64,000 nucleotides of DNA, taken from positions 276,744-340,743 of the forward strand of contig NZ_AYMR01000011.1 in the NCBI RefSeq assembly GCF_000633535.1, in the 5' to 3' direction. The position numbers and the translations under genes were made by a program. Source of the stretch: Leifsonia aquatica H1aii (GTDB taxonomy: Bacteria > Actinomycetota > Actinomycetes > Actinomycetales > Microbacteriaceae). Below, in pieces: positions 42,282 to 51,978 of this stretch. Every line of letters begins with the position of its first letter. Positions within the stretch are counted from its first letter, which is position 1. The notes under the pieces are model-generated. The model did no database searches, was not told the DNA's origin, and saw nothing but the letters and a program-made list of their open reading frames with translations.

Positions 42282-42587
42282 TTACCAGCTGGACTTGGTG
42301 ATGCCGGGCAGCTCGCCGCGGTGCGCCATGTCGCGGAAGCGCACGCGCGAGATGCCGAACTTGCTGAGGTTTCCGCGGGGACGGCCGTCGACGGCGTCGC
42401 GGTTGCGGACGCGGATCGGCGAAGCGTCGCGGGGGAGCTTCTGCAGGCCGAGGCGCGCGGCCTCGCGGGACTCGTCGGAGCCGTTCGGGTCGACGAGAGC
42501 CTTCTTGAGCTCGGCGCGGCGAGCGGCGTAGCGCTCGACGACGACCTTGCGCTGCTCGTTCTTGGCGATCTTGGACTTCTTGGCCAT
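42282..42587 (-). CDS. rpsN: Ribosomal protein S14, cysteine-free long form
   Basis: 101 residues, the long S14 form without the four zinc-binding cysteines of the 61-residue form. Conserved C-terminal region [19 protein letters not shown]. In other actinobacteria such zinc-independent copies are induced by zinc limitation through Zur. It lies last in the rpmB-rpmG-rpsN run next to zur and znuBCA. Confidence 0.95.
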   Translation of the reverse strand: MAKKSKIAKNEQRKVVVERYAARRAELKKALVDPNGSDESREAARLGLQKLPRDASPIRVRNRDAVDGRPRGNLSKFGISRVRFRDMAHRGELPGITKSSW

Positions 42588-42589
42588 GT

Positions 42590-42757
42590 TTAGCGCTCCT
42601 CTCGGAAGTCGACGTGCTTGCGCACGACGGGGTCGTACTTCTTGAGCACGAGACGGTCAGGGTTGTTGCGACGGTTCTTGCGGGTCACGTAGGTGTAACC
42701 GGTGCCCGCCGTCGAACGAAGCTTGATGATCGGACGGATGTCCTGCTGCTTTGCCAT
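42590..42757 (-). CDS. rpmG: Ribosomal protein L33, cysteine-free form
   Basis: 55 residues: starts [20 protein letters not shown], then [20 protein letters not shown], ends VDFREER. No cysteines, so it is the zinc-independent form. Its start overlaps the rpmB stop by one base and its stop lies two bases before rpsN starts. Confidence 0.93.
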   Translation of the reverse strand: MAKQQDIRPIIKLRSTAGTGYTYVTRKNRRNNPDRLVLKKYDPVVRKHVDFREER

Positions 42758-42993
42758 TAGATCTTCTCCCCACGGGCCAGGAGGTCCTTGACGACGGCCT
42801 CGATGCCACGGGCGTCGATGACCTTGATGCCCTTGGCGCTCAAGGTGAGGGTCACCTTACGGCGAAGCGACGGAACGTAGTACGTCTTCTTCTGGATGTT
42901 CGGATCGAACCGTCGCTTGTTGCGACGGTGCGAGTGCGAGATCGAGTGACCGAAGCCCGGAACGGCTCCCGTCACCTGGCACACTGCTGCCAT
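42757..42993 (-). CDS. rpmB: Ribosomal protein L28, low-cysteine form
   Basis: 78 residues from the ATG at 42993 (GGAG upstream). [20 protein letters not shown], then [12 protein letters not shown]. Only one Cys remains of the zinc-binding set, so it is a zinc-independent variant. Its leader has a perfect 8-base hairpin (43013-43020 with 43025-43032). Confidence 0.94.
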   Translation of the reverse strand: MAAVCQVTGAVPGFGHSISHSHRRNKRRFDPNIQKKTYYVPSLRRKVTLTLSAKGIKVIDARGIEAVVKDLLARGEKI

Positions 42994-43132
42994 TGCTTTC
43001 TTCTCCAATACCGTGAGGCCGGACGGCCTCACCCAAGGTCACTTGTCGGCGCACGGCTTCCCACGCTTGGAAGGGAGTGGGGGTCCGTACACGATACTGA
43101 GCGGGAGGAGCCCACTCAGCCAAAGAACCACT

Positions 43133-43540
43133 CTACGACACGCCCGGGGCGCTGGCAAATTGAGCGGAGCAGTTCTCGCACAGACCGAACACATCGACGA
43201 CATGCTGGGCCTGGGTGAAGCCGTGAGCGGCGGCGGCGGCGCGGGCCCACTCCTCGACCGCGTCGGCCTCGATCTCGACGGTCAGCCCGCAGTTGCGGCA
43301 GATCAGGTGATGGTGGTGGCCGCCCGTGCAGGCCCGGTAGAGGCTCTCGCCCTCGGGGGACTGCAACGAGTCGGCGTCCCCCTCGGCCGCCAGGTCGGCG
43401 AGCGCGCGGTAGACGGTGGCGAGGCCGATGGGCGAGCCGGTCTCGTGGAGGCTCAGGTGCAGCGATTGCGCACTGATGAAGCCCTCCGTCGAGGACAGGG
43501 CCTCTCGGACGGCCTCCCGCTGCCACGTGTTGCGCTTCAC
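43133..43540 (-). CDS. zur: Fur-family zinc uptake repressor Zur
   Basis: 135 residues. Fur-type winged helix (TWQREAVREALSSTEGFISA, SPIGLATVYRALADLA), histidine cluster 75-78, and two CxxC pairs (Cys81/84, Cys121/124) for structural zinc. Next to znuBCA and the zinc-independent ribosomal protein genes, so Zur rather than iron Fur. Ten bases after znuB, same strand. Confidence 0.93.
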   Translation of the reverse strand: MKRNTWQREAVREALSSTEGFISAQSLHLSLHETGSPIGLATVYRALADLAAEGDADSLQSPEGESLYRACTGGHHHHLICRNCGLTVEIEADAVEEWARAAAAAHGFTQAQHVVDVFGLCENCSAQFASAPGVS

Positions 43541-43549
43541 CGTCCCAGG

Positions 43550-44437
43550 CTAGCCCGCCTGGCTCATGAGACGCCGTGAACCGCGTTCGCGTCGCACGCC
43601 CAGGAGGCGGCACACCACGTAGATGAGGAACGAGATGGTGGTGACGTACGGACTGATCGGCAGTGAGCCGCCGAGGGCGAGCATGATGCCGCCGACGACC
43701 GAGACGAGGGCGAACACCACGCTGAGCACCGGGACCAGGATCGGCGACGACGAGACGCGCATCGCGGCCGCCGCCGGGGTGACGAGCAGCGAGAGCACCA
43801 GCAGGGCGCCGACGATCTGGACCGAGACCGCTACGGCGAGCCCGAGCAGCACCATGAACGCGAGCGCGACGAACCGGGTCGGGATGCCGCGGGCGGCCGC
43901 CACGTCCGCGTCCAGGCTGTCGAAGGTGAGCGGGCGCCACATCAGCAGCAGTCCGAGCAGCACCACGAGTCCGATCCCGATCAGCCAGCCCAGCTGCGGG
44001 TCGTCGACCGAGACGATCTGGCCCGTCAGCAGTCCGAACTTGTTCGCGCTGCGCCCGGGATAGAGGGCGAGGAACAGGATCCCGAGGCCGAGACCGAACG
44101 GCATCAGCACGGCGATGATCGAGTTGCGATCGCGCGCTTTGGCCCCGAGGAGGCCGATCAGCACGGCGGCGAGCAGGGAGCCGACCAGTGAGCCGACGAC
44201 GACGTTCACCCCGAAGAGCAGGGCGGCCGCGGCTCCCGCGAACGAGAGCTCGCTGATGCCGTGCACCGCGAACGCCATGTCGCGCTGCATCACGAAGACG
44301 CCGATCAGACCGCCGACGATGCCGAGCACCGCACCGGCGAAGATCGAATTCTTCACGAGCGCGAGCAACTCGCCGTAGTCGGCGAAGGAGAACAGCTGCG
44401 ACCAGAGGTCGCCCGAGGCGGCGAGGTGGAGGATCAT
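43550..44437 (-). CDS. znuB: Zinc ABC transporter permease ZnuB
   Basis: 295 residues, about eight spans, ABC-3 family: VMQRDMAFAVHGISELSFAG, AFMVLLGLAVAVSVQIVGAL, LLVTPAAAAMRV. Overlaps znuC by four bases. It imports zinc delivered by ZnuA. Confidence 0.95.
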   Translation of the reverse strand: MILHLAASGDLWSQLFSFADYGELLALVKNSIFAGAVLGIVGGLIGVFVMQRDMAFAVHGISELSFAGAAAALLFGVNVVVGSLVGSLLAAVLIGLLGAKARDRNSIIAVLMPFGLGLGILFLALYPGRSANKFGLLTGQIVSVDDPQLGWLIGIGLVVLLGLLLMWRPLTFDSLDADVAAARGIPTRFVALAFMVLLGLAVAVSVQIVGALLVLSLLVTPAAAAMRVSSSPILVPVLSVVFALVSVVGGIMLALGGSLPISPYVTTISFLIYVVCRLLGVRRERGSRRLMSQAG

Positions 44438-45294
44438 GCGGCCGGCTCCGGGTGCGGGTCGTGGCCGTGATCGTGGTGGGCGTGCGTCTCCGAGTCCGGG
44501 ATGCCGACGACGACGATACGGCCGCGACTGCGGATGACGTCGACCGGCGTCCCGTACAGATCGGTCAGCACGTCGCTGCGGAGCACCTCATCCGGCGTCC
44601 CGGTGCGGAAGCGGCCGCCGGCCAGGTAGAGCACACGGTCGACCATGCCGAGGACCGGGTTCACGTCGTGCGTCACGAACACGACGGCGCTGCCGTCCTC
44701 GCGCCGGCGGCGGTCGATCAGCTCGCTGACACCGCGCTGGTGCTGCAGGTCGAGCGACAGCAGGGGTTCGTCGCAGAGCAGCATCGCGGGATCGCCCGCG
44801 AGCGCCTGCGCGACCCGCAGCCGCTGCTGCTCGCCGCCGGAGAGGGATCCGACCGCAGCGTCCGCGTAGCGGCGGGCTCCGACGGCGTCGATCAGCTCCT
44901 CCGTTCGGGCGCGATCGGCGCGGTGGGGCAGCGGGAGCCCCCAGCGGTGGCCGTCCACACCGAGCCGCACCAGATCCCGCGCCCGCATCGGCGTCCCGGC
45001 GGGGATGAGCTTCTGCTGCGGGATGTAGCCGATCCGCCGGTCGCCGCGGCGCACGGGGTGGCCGTCGAACGTGATCGAGCCGCCGTCGAGCCGCTGCTGG
45101 CCGAGGATCGCGCGTAGCAGGCTCGTCTTGCCGGAACCGTTCGGCCCGAGCACGGCGACGAACTCGCCGGCGTGCACGTCGAGGTCGAGTCCGCTCCACA
45201 GGGTCCGGTCGCCGAAGCCGAGCGAGGCGTCGCGCAGCTGCAGCACGACACCTCGATCGGTGGGCGCGGGAACCCGCGCGAGAGGTTCGGTCAT
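44434..45294 (-). CDS. znuC: Zinc ABC transporter ATPase ZnuC
   Basis: 286 residues. Walker A GPNGSGKTS, ABC signature LSGGEQQRLRVAQAL, Walker B AMLLCDEPLLSLDL, H-loop VTHD. The tail is His/Asp-rich (THAHHDHGHDPHPE), a possible zinc sensor or buffer. Overlaps znuA and znuB by four bases each. Confidence 0.95.
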   Translation of the reverse strand: MTEPLARVPAPTDRGVVLQLRDASLGFGDRTLWSGLDLDVHAGEFVAVLGPNGSGKTSLLRAILGQQRLDGGSITFDGHPVRRGDRRIGYIPQQKLIPAGTPMRARDLVRLGVDGHRWGLPLPHRADRARTEELIDAVGARRYADAAVGSLSGGEQQRLRVAQALAGDPAMLLCDEPLLSLDLQHQRGVSELIDRRRREDGSAVVFVTHDVNPVLGMVDRVLYLAGGRFRTGTPDEVLRSDVLTDLYGTPVDVIRSRGRIVVVGIPDSETHAHHDHGHDPHPEPAA

Positions 45295-46199
45295 TCCCCG
45301 AGGGCCTTGGCCACGGCGTCCAGGTTCGCGTTCATCCAGCCGATGTAGTCCTTGCCGCTCGGGAGGGTCTCGGTCACCGGCACCACGGGGACGCCGGCCG
45401 CCTTGGCGGCAGCGAGCACCTTCTCGGTCTCGGGGCCACTGGTCTGCTCATTGTAGGCGAGCAGCTTCACGGTGCCGCCCTGGATGACGCCCAGCATGTC
45501 CTGCAGCACGGCGGGGGAGACGTCGGTGCCCGCCTCGATGGCCTCGCTGAAGGCCTCCGGGGTCTTGTTCTCGAGCCCGGCCGCCTCGAGCAGGTACAGC
45601 GGGACCGGCTCGGTGATGGCGACACCCTCGCCGGCGTACGACGTCTTGAGCTGGGCCTCGCGGTTCTCGAGCGCGGTGAGCTTCTCGCCGAACGCCTTCG
45701 CGTTGGCCGAGAACGTCGACGCCTTGGCGGGGTCCGCCTTCGAGAGTGCGCCGACCAGCTTGTCGGTCAGCCTCTGCACGGTGGGGAAGTCGTACCAGAC
45801 GTGCTCGTTGAGCTCGCCGTCGACGGCCTTCTTGCCCGAGATGTCGACGACGTTGAGCACCGTGCGCTTGTCGTTCGGCGCCGCCTTCAGCATGGTGTCG
45901 ACGAAGTCGTCGTACCCTCCGCCGTTCTCGATGACGATGTCGGCCTTCGAGATGGCGAGCTGGTTCTGGGCGCTCGCCTCGAACGAGTGCGGATCCTGGG
46001 CGGGGTCGTCCATGATCGAGGTCACCTCGACGGCATCGCCGGCGATGGTGTGGGCGATGTCGCCGTACACGTTGGTGCTGGCGACGATACGGACATTCCC
46101 GTCATCGGTCGACGAACCGGAAGAGGCGGCCGAGCACCCGGTGAGGGCGAGGGCCGCGGCGGCCGTGAGGGCGATCGCGAGGAGGGGGCGCTTCTGCAT
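45291..46199 (-). CDS. znuA: Zinc-binding lipoprotein ZnuA
   Basis: 302 residues. Lipobox with Cys22; cluster A-I solute-binding fold with His71 (AQDPHSFEASAQNQ) and His133 (NEHVWYDFP) as metal ligands and the EPVPLYLLEAAGL segment. No long His-rich loop. First gene of znuA-znuC-znuB-zur; a Zur-type box lies ~85 bases upstream. Confidence 0.94.
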   Translation of the reverse strand: MQKRPLLAIALTAAAALALTGCSAASSGSSTDDGNVRIVASTNVYGDIAHTIAGDAVEVTSIMDDPAQDPHSFEASAQNQLAISKADIVIENGGGYDDFVDTMLKAAPNDKRTVLNVVDISGKKAVDGELNEHVWYDFPTVQRLTDKLVGALSKADPAKASTFSANAKAFGEKLTALENREAQLKTSYAGEGVAITEPVPLYLLEAAGLENKTPEAFSEAIEAGTDVSPAVLQDMLGVIQGGTVKLLAYNEQTSGPETEKVLAAAKAAGVPVVPVTETLPSGKDYIGWMNANLDAVAKALGE

Positions 46200-46281
46200 G
46201 AGCGGGGACCTGTCTAAGTCGGCGTGGCTGTGTCGTATTCGAGGGCACCGGGTGTCGGGCCTCTACGAAACTACGCCTTGT

Positions 46282-46296
46282 TGAGAATGATTGTCA
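46282..46296. promoter_or_regulatory. Zur-type operator before znuA
   Basis: TGAGAATGATTGTCA fits the actinobacterial Zur pattern (TGAnAATnATTnTCA) with an imperfect dyad. It lies between znuA and the PucR gene, both on the minus strand, upstream of znuA. No similar word was seen before rpmB. Confidence 0.7.
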
Positions 46297-46299
46297 AAA

Positions 46300-47472
46300 T
46301 CAACTCCGCGCCTGCAGGGCAAGCCACGCCAGGGCGCGGTCCTCGGCGCTCGTCATCGACAGCCCGGTCAGCTCCTCGATCTTCTGCATCCGGTTGCGCA
46401 GGGTGTGCCGGTGGACGCCGAGTTGCGTCGCCGCCGCCTCCCAGCTGCCGTTCTCCGTGAGGAACACGCGCAGCGACTCCAGGAGCTGCCCGTCCGACTC
46501 CGCGGCGAGCGGCCGCAGCGGCTCGACGAGCGCCGTGACCGCCGAGGAGGGAAGCGCGCGCAACAACTCGGCGACGCTCGCCATGCGTGCGAACTCCACC
46601 GCGGGCCGGTCGTCGGCGAGCGCCACACCGACGGCGCGCTCCGCCTGCGAACGGGCCTCGGCGAGTGCGCCAGGGGCCGCGGGGGCGCTGACTCCGCAGC
46701 GCACGGGGACGAGTTCGGTCGTCGCGGCGGTCACGATCCTCTCGATCCAGGCCGGCACGGCCTCCGGGGCGATCACCACGACGACGTCTCCCTCGAGCGT
46801 CCCCGCGACCGGGGGGAGTTCGAGCTCCTCGAGCCAGTCGAGGGCCTTCGTCTCCAGCACCACCGCCCGCGAGCGCGACCTGACGATGCAGACGACCAGC
46901 TCCCCGCCGGTGAGGCCCCACCGGGCCGCGACCGAGCGCGCGAGCGCAGCCGGGGCGCGCAGCAGCACCTCGACGGCGTCCTGCCGGGCGAGCTGCTCCA
47001 GCCGGGCGTCGCGCTGCGGGAAGTACGTCAGGTCGAGCAGGGCCGCGGCCTGTGTCGCGAGGTCGCGCGTGCGGCTCGTCGCGCCGCGCCTGGCCGAGAC
47101 CACCAGGGTGGCCCGCGGATCCTCCGCCCGTCCCACCGTGAACGTCTGCAGTTCGGTGTTGCGCTGGCGCCGGCTGCGCTGCGTGGCGGCCGTGACGGCG
47201 TCGTCGATGTGGATGCGCCCGGCCCCGACCGCTGCGATCGGCTGGCCGTAGCGGTCGACCAGCACGGCCCAGCCGTTCAGGAGGCGGGAGAGCGTCGTCA
47301 CGACGCCCTGCGTCCCGCCGCGGCGGGCGGCGAGCGTCAACGAGATGATGCCGCTCGCGACCAGGCGCGCCTCCGCGGCGTCGACCCCCGGGGCGACGGG
47401 AGCGACGGGAGCGACGGGAGCGGCGAGAGGCGCGGGAGCGCCGGATGCGCCGGAAGCGGGGTCGGCATCCAT
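46300..47472 (-). CDS. PucR/CdaR-family transcriptional regulator
   Basis: 390 residues from the ATG at 47472 with AAGGAGG eight bases upstream (an earlier in-frame start lacks such a site). The N-terminus has a short Ala-Pro-Val repeat coded by a 9-base DNA repeat (47393-47421). A GGDEF-like middle domain precedes the C-terminal HTH_30 domain: LLESLRVFLTENGSWEAAA then LGVHRHTLRNRMQKIEEL. Divergent from the alcohol dehydrogenase and permease genes, which it probably controls. Confidence 0.88.
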   Translation of the reverse strand: MDADPASGASGAPAPLAAPVAPVAPVAPGVDAAEARLVASGIISLTLAARRGGTQGVVTTLSRLLNGWAVLVDRYGQPIAAVGAGRIHIDDAVTAATQRSRRQRNTELQTFTVGRAEDPRATLVVSARRGATSRTRDLATQAAALLDLTYFPQRDARLEQLARQDAVEVLLRAPAALARSVAARWGLTGGELVVCIVRSRSRAVVLETKALDWLEELELPPVAGTLEGDVVVVIAPEAVPAWIERIVTAATTELVPVRCGVSAPAAPGALAEARSQAERAVGVALADDRPAVEFARMASVAELLRALPSSAVTALVEPLRPLAAESDGQLLESLRVFLTENGSWEAAATQLGVHRHTLRNRMQKIEELTGLSMTSAEDRALAWLALQARS

Positions 47473-47622
47473 CGCCCCCACCTCCTTCATGTCTTCGCGG
47501 AATGACGTTTCGGCGTGCACAGCGCCGGGGGATGGACGAAACGGCGGGTATCCGGTGCTGAGCGCTGCTCATAGCATTTCCACCATCGTAATGACGCGTC
47601 CCGAACCCTTGAGGAACCTGCA

Positions 47623-48720
47623 GTGAAAGCCATCGTCTTCGACAGCACCGACCGCTCCATCGACTACACCGACGTCGACCTCGCCGAGCCCGGACCCGGC
47701 GAGGTGCGCGTGCGCATCGCCGCCGCCGGCGTGTGCCACTCCGACCTCCACGTGCGCCGCAACGAGTGGGACGCCCCGTCGCCGCTGGTGATGGGCCACG
47801 AGGGCTCCGGCGTCGTCACCGCCGTCGGCCCGGGCGTCGCCACGCTCGCCGAGGGCGACCACGTCGTGCTCTCCTGGGTCGCTCCGTGCAACGAGTGCCG
47901 CTACTGCCTGGCCGGGCACGAGGCCCGCTGCCAGGTCGCCGCCAACATCGTCGCGCCCAACGGCGTGCTGCAGGACGGCACCTCCCGGCTGTCGATCGAC
48001 GGCGAGCCCATCCACCACTACCTCGGCGTCTCGTCCTTCGCCGAGGAGGCGGTGGTCCCCGCCTCCGGCGCCATCAAGGTGCGCGACGACGCCCCGCTCG
48101 ACGTCATCGCCCTCGTCGGCTGCGCCGTCGCGACCGGTGTCGGCGCGGTCACCAACACGGCCGCCGTCGAGCCCGGCTCCATCGTGGTCGTGATCGGCTG
48201 CGGCGGCGTGGGCCTCTCCGTCATCCAGGGCGCCCGTCTCGCCGGCGCCTCCCGCATCGTCGCCGTCGACGTCCGCGCCGAGAAGACCGCCCTCGCCCGC
48301 CGGCTCGGTGCCACGGACGAGATCGACGCCTCGAAGCAGGACGCCGTCGCGGCCCTGCACGAGATCCTCCCCGACGGCGTCGACTACGCGTTCGACGCGA
48401 TCGGGAACACCGCCACCACCGAGCAGGCCATCCGCATGCTCGGCCTCGGCGGGGCCGCCGTCATCGTCGGCCTGCCCCCGACGGGCGCCCGCGCCTCGTT
48501 CGAGCCGCTCGTGCTCGCCGAGGCCGACCAGCGCATCCTGGGCTCCAACTACGGAAGCGTGCGGCCGTCGATCGACATCCCCGCGCTCGTCGACCGCTAC
48601 ATGGACGGCGACCTGGAGCTCGACCTGCTCGTCAGCGGACGCCGTCCGCTCGCCGAGGCCGAGCAGGCGCTCGACGCCCTGCAGGAGGGCACCGCGCTGC
48701 GCACCCTGCTCATCCCCTGA
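47623..48720 (+). CDS. Zinc-dependent alcohol dehydrogenase (MDR)
   Basis: 365 residues. Catalytic zinc ligands Cys38 (GVCHSDLH) and His59-Glu60 (GHEGSG); structural zinc cysteines 89, 92, 95 and 103; NAD site VVIGCGGVGLSVIQGA. Likely oxidises an alcohol or amino alcohol to an aldehyde. Start ATG with a GAGGAACC site. Followed by an APC permease, so the substrate may be imported by it. Confidence 0.92.
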   Translation: MKAIVFDSTDRSIDYTDVDLAEPGPGEVRVRIAAAGVCHSDLHVRRNEWDAPSPLVMGHEGSGVVTAVGPGVATLAEGDHVVLSWVAPCNECRYCLAGHEARCQVAANIVAPNGVLQDGTSRLSIDGEPIHHYLGVSSFAEEAVVPASGAIKVRDDAPLDVIALVGCAVATGVGAVTNTAAVEPGSIVVVIGCGGVGLSVIQGARLAGASRIVAVDVRAEKTALARRLGATDEIDASKQDAVAALHEILPDGVDYAFDAIGNTATTEQAIRMLGLGGAAVIVGLPPTGARASFEPLVLAEADQRILGSNYGSVRPSIDIPALVDRYMDGDLELDLLVSGRRPLAEAEQALDALQEGTALRTLLIP

Positions 48721-48806
48721 GCCGGAACGGCCCCGGCCGAGCGTCGCCACCCGCACCACCGCACCGTCCCCCGTACCGTCCTCTCCCCCCGAAAGGCAGG
48801 ACACCG

Positions 48807-50249
48807 TTGTCTTCGACCGAAACCACCACCCCGGCACGCCCGGACGCGAGTGAGAGCGGCCTGCGCCGCGGCGCCATGGGCGGCGCCGAACTCGTCGCCC
48901 AGGCCATCGCCAACATCGCCCCCTCCGCCGTCATCGCCTTCACCGCAGCCGCGATCTTCGTCACGGCCGGCAAGGGCACCTGGCTGTCGTTCGCACTCGC
49001 GACCGTCGTCATCCTGGCCGTCGGCTACTGCATCTCGCAGTTCGCCAAGCGCCGCGCCTCCGCCGGCTCGCTCTACAACTACGCGGCGGCGGGCCTCGGG
49101 CCGTTCGGCGCCTTCCTGACCGGCCTCACCCTGGTGATCGGCTGCTTCGGCATCGCCGCCGGCTCGCTGAGCGGTGCGGTCATCCACTTCGGCGCGTTCC
49201 TCAACCAGGTCGGCGTCGGGATCAGCGGCGTCGCCGGGCAGGTCGTCATCGCGGTGGTGCTGGGCGGCCTGGCCGCGCTCTTCACCGTGTGGGGCGTGCG
49301 GGTCTCGGCCCGGGTCTCCCTGGTGCTCGAGATCGTCTCCGTCACGATCATCACGATCCTGCTCGTCATCGCCCTGGCGAACGCGGGCCCCGCCGCGTTC
49401 GACCCGTCGCAGTTCTCGCTCGAGGGCGTGGAGCCGCAGGGCGTCGCGATCGGCATGGTGCTCGCGATCCTCGGCTTCGTCGGGTTCTCCAGCGCCGACG
49501 CCCTGGGCCGGGAGGCGCGCAATCCGTTCAAGGCCATCCCGCGCGCCATCATGTGGAGCGCGCTCGGCGTCGGCGTGCTCTACGTCTTCGCCGCGTACAC
49601 CCAGGTCGTCGTGCTCGGCGACAAGCTCGGGGAGTCGGTCAGCCCGCTGGACGACATCGCGACCATCGTGGGCCTGCCCAGCTGGTTCAACCCCATCCTG
49701 AACCTCGGCATCGCGGCCTCGTTCTTCGCCGTCGTCGTCGCCCCGCTGAACGTCATCGGGCGCATCGTCTACGTGATGGGCAAGGAGGGCGTGGCCCCGA
49801 AGTACCTCGGCACCACCCACGCCAAGCTACTCACCCCGCACCGCGCACTGCTCGTCTTCGCCCCTCTCGTCATCCTCGTGCCCGTCGTGCTGTACCTGTT
49901 CGGCGTGGACGCGAACGACGTCCTCGTCTGGGTCGACACCTTCGGCACGTTCGGCTACATGGTCGCCTACGCGGCCGTCGCCATCGCGGCCCCGATCTTC
50001 CTGCGCCGCATGGGCGTCAAGAACTGGTTGGTCTGGCCGTGCGTCGTGATCGCCGTCGGCGGGATGGCCTACGTGTTCTGGGTCAACGTCGTGCCGATCC
50101 CCGCCTTCCCGCTCAACATCATCCCGCTGCTGTTCCTCGTCGCCGTGATCGCCGGCGTGGGCCGCTACGCGTGGGTGAAGAAGAACCGGCCGGACGTCAT
50201 CGACGCCATCGGCTCGACCGAGACCGACGTCCTGGAGGGCATCGGCTGA
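48807..50249 (+). CDS. APC-family amino acid/amine permease
   Basis: 480 residues from a TTG (48807), preceded by AAAGGCAGG; an ATG about 24 codons further is the alternative. About 12 spans. APC features: AQAIANIAPSAVIAFTAAAI, YNYAAAGLGPFGAFLTG, GREARNPFKAIPRAI. Cotranscribed with the dehydrogenase. Probably imports an amino acid, amine or amino alcohol; exact substrate unknown. Confidence 0.87.
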   Translation: MSSTETTTPARPDASESGLRRGAMGGAELVAQAIANIAPSAVIAFTAAAIFVTAGKGTWLSFALATVVILAVGYCISQFAKRRASAGSLYNYAAAGLGPFGAFLTGLTLVIGCFGIAAGSLSGAVIHFGAFLNQVGVGISGVAGQVVIAVVLGGLAALFTVWGVRVSARVSLVLEIVSVTIITILLVIALANAGPAAFDPSQFSLEGVEPQGVAIGMVLAILGFVGFSSADALGREARNPFKAIPRAIMWSALGVGVLYVFAAYTQVVVLGDKLGESVSPLDDIATIVGLPSWFNPILNLGIAASFFAVVVAPLNVIGRIVYVMGKEGVAPKYLGTTHAKLLTPHRALLVFAPLVILVPVVLYLFGVDANDVLVWVDTFGTFGYMVAYAAVAIAAPIFLRRMGVKNWLVWPCVVIAVGGMAYVFWVNVVPIPAFPLNIIPLLFLVAVIAGVGRYAWVKKNRPDVIDAIGSTETDVLEGIG

Positions 50250-50283
50250 CGTCTCGCGAGACCTCGGTATCCCCCAACCGAGG

Positions 50284-50325
50284 AGGCCCCGTCCGGTCGA
50301 TCGTTCACGGTCCCGGGCGGGGCTT
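50284..50325 (+). terminator. Terminator after the permease
   Basis: A hairpin of about 13 pairs (50284-50296 with 50313-50325, two wobbles), 35 bases past the stop. Confidence 0.65.
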
Positions 50326-50392
50326 CTCGCTGTGCGGCGCGACCTCCGCGATGCGGCCGCTGTGGTTCGGGACGGTGGCGGCGGGGCGCCGC

Positions 50393-50468
50393 GGCGCGGT
50401 CGTCCCGTAGAGGCGCGGTCGTCCCGCGGAGGCGCAGTCGTCCCGAACGGGCGCGGTCGTCCCGCGGA
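50393..50468. repeat. Four tandem copies of a 19-base repeat
   Basis: Units at 50393, 50412, 50431 and 50450, consensus GGCGCGGTCGTCCCGCGGA. Units two and four are identical; one and three differ at a few bases. The period is not a multiple of three and the array lies in the gap between two convergent transcription units, so it is not coding. Function unknown; it may bind a protein or be a variable minisatellite. Confidence 0.8.
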
Positions 50469-50486
50469 GGTGCGGGGGCGGAGCGC

Positions 50487-51953
50487 TCAGTCGAGCAGGA
50501 GGGCGGGCTCCTCGATGATGGAGGCCACGTCGGCCAGGAAGCGCGAGGCCACGTCGCCGTCGACCACGCGGTGGTCGAACGAGGCGCCGACGGTCGTGAC
50601 GTAGCGCGGGCGCACCTCGCCGTCGACGACCCACGGCTTCTGCTTGATCGTGCCGAGCGCGACGATGCCGACCTCGCCGGGGTTGAGGATGGGCGTGCCC
50701 GTGTCCATCCCGAACACGCCGATGTTGGTGATCGTGATGGTGCCGCCCGCCATCTCGGCAGGCGACGTCTTGCCGTCGCGCGCCGTCAGGGTGAGCTGCT
50801 CGAGGGACTTCGCCAGGTCGAGGAGCGTCATGCTCTGCGCCTCTTTGACGTTCGGGACGATCAGTCCGCGCGGCGTGGCCGCGGCGATGCCGAGGTTCAC
50901 GTAGTGGCGGATGATGATCTCCTCGTCCGTCCACGTGGAGTTGACGGTGGGGTTGCGGCGCACGGCCCAGATGATCGCCTTCGCCACGATGAGCAGGGGG
51001 GAGATCTTGATGCCGACGAAGTCGGCCGAGTTCTTGAGGCGCTTGACGAACTCCATCGTGCGGGTGGCGTCCACGTCGACGAAGAGGCTGACGTGCGGGG
51101 CGCTGAAGGCGCTCGTGGTCATCGCGTTGGCGATCGCCTTGCGCACGCCCTTGACGGGGATCCGCTCCTCGCGGTCGTCCGGCCATTCCGGCGTCTGGAT
51201 GTTGCGGAACACGCTCGCCTGGGTCGCCTCGCGCAGGACGTCGTCGCGGGTGACGTCACCGATCGGTCCGGTCGCGGTCACGGTCGTGAGGTCGACGCCG
51301 AGATCCTTCGCGAGCTTGCGGATCGGAGGCTTGGCGATCACGGGGGCACCGGTGGCGGCGGCGTGGCCGGCGGGCGCGTGCGCGCTCGGTGCCGCGGAAG
51401 CCGTAGCCGGCGCCGGAGCCGTCGCCGTCGGAGTCGCGGGAGCGTCCGCGGTCCCGGGAGCCTCCGCAGGCACGGGGGCCGTCGGAGTCGAGGGCGCGGG
51501 AGGGGCGATCGGCGCCTGGGTCGCGACCGGCAGCGCCGCGGTCCCCGGGTGGGTGACCCGACGGCGCCGGCTGGTGCCGTGGCCGGCGGAGCCGTAGCCC
51601 ACGAGCACCGCGCCGGGCTTCGGCTCGTCGGCCTCGTGCGACACGCTGGCCGCCGTGTCCGCGGCGGCCTCGGCCACCTCGCTCACCGGGGCGACGGGAG
51701 CGTCGGAACCGGCCTCGCCGGTGACCGTGATGATCGGGGTACCGACCTCGACCGTCTGGCCCTCGGACACCAGCAGCGCGCCCACCGTCCCCTCGAACGG
51801 CGACGGCAGCTCGACGAGCGACTTCGCGGTCTCGATCTCGACGATCACCTGGTTGACCGCGACGGGCTCGCCCGGCGCCACCTTCCACGAGACGATCTCG
51901 GCCTCGGTCAGACCCTCGCCCACATCGGGCAGCAGGAACTGGGACTCGCTCAT
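50487..51953 (-). CDS. bkdC: 2-oxoacid dehydrogenase E2 (dihydrolipoyl acyltransferase)
   Basis: 488 residues from the ATG at 51953. One lipoyl domain with lipoyl-Lys44 ([14 protein letters not shown]), an Ala/Pro linker, the E1/E3-binding domain ([20 protein letters not shown]), another linker and a catalytic domain with His461 and Asp465 (FDHRVVDGD). It transfers the acyl group from E1 to CoA. The single lipoyl domain and clustering with E1 alpha/beta fit a branched-chain 2-oxoacid dehydrogenase. Confidence 0.93.
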   Translation of the reverse strand: MSESQFLLPDVGEGLTEAEIVSWKVAPGEPVAVNQVIVEIETAKSLVELPSPFEGTVGALLVSEGQTVEVGTPIITVTGEAGSDAPVAPVSEVAEAAADTAASVSHEADEPKPGAVLVGYGSAGHGTSRRRRVTHPGTAALPVATQAPIAPPAPSTPTAPVPAEAPGTADAPATPTATAPAPATASAAPSAHAPAGHAAATGAPVIAKPPIRKLAKDLGVDLTTVTATGPIGDVTRDDVLREATQASVFRNIQTPEWPDDREERIPVKGVRKAIANAMTTSAFSAPHVSLFVDVDATRTMEFVKRLKNSADFVGIKISPLLIVAKAIIWAVRRNPTVNSTWTDEEIIIRHYVNLGIAAATPRGLIVPNVKEAQSMTLLDLAKSLEQLTLTARDGKTSPAEMAGGTITITNIGVFGMDTGTPILNPGEVGIVALGTIKQKPWVVDGEVRPRYVTTVGASFDHRVVDGDVASRFLADVASIIEEPALLLD

Positions 51954-51978
51954 GTGCGACTTCTTTCGGTTGGCGCGC

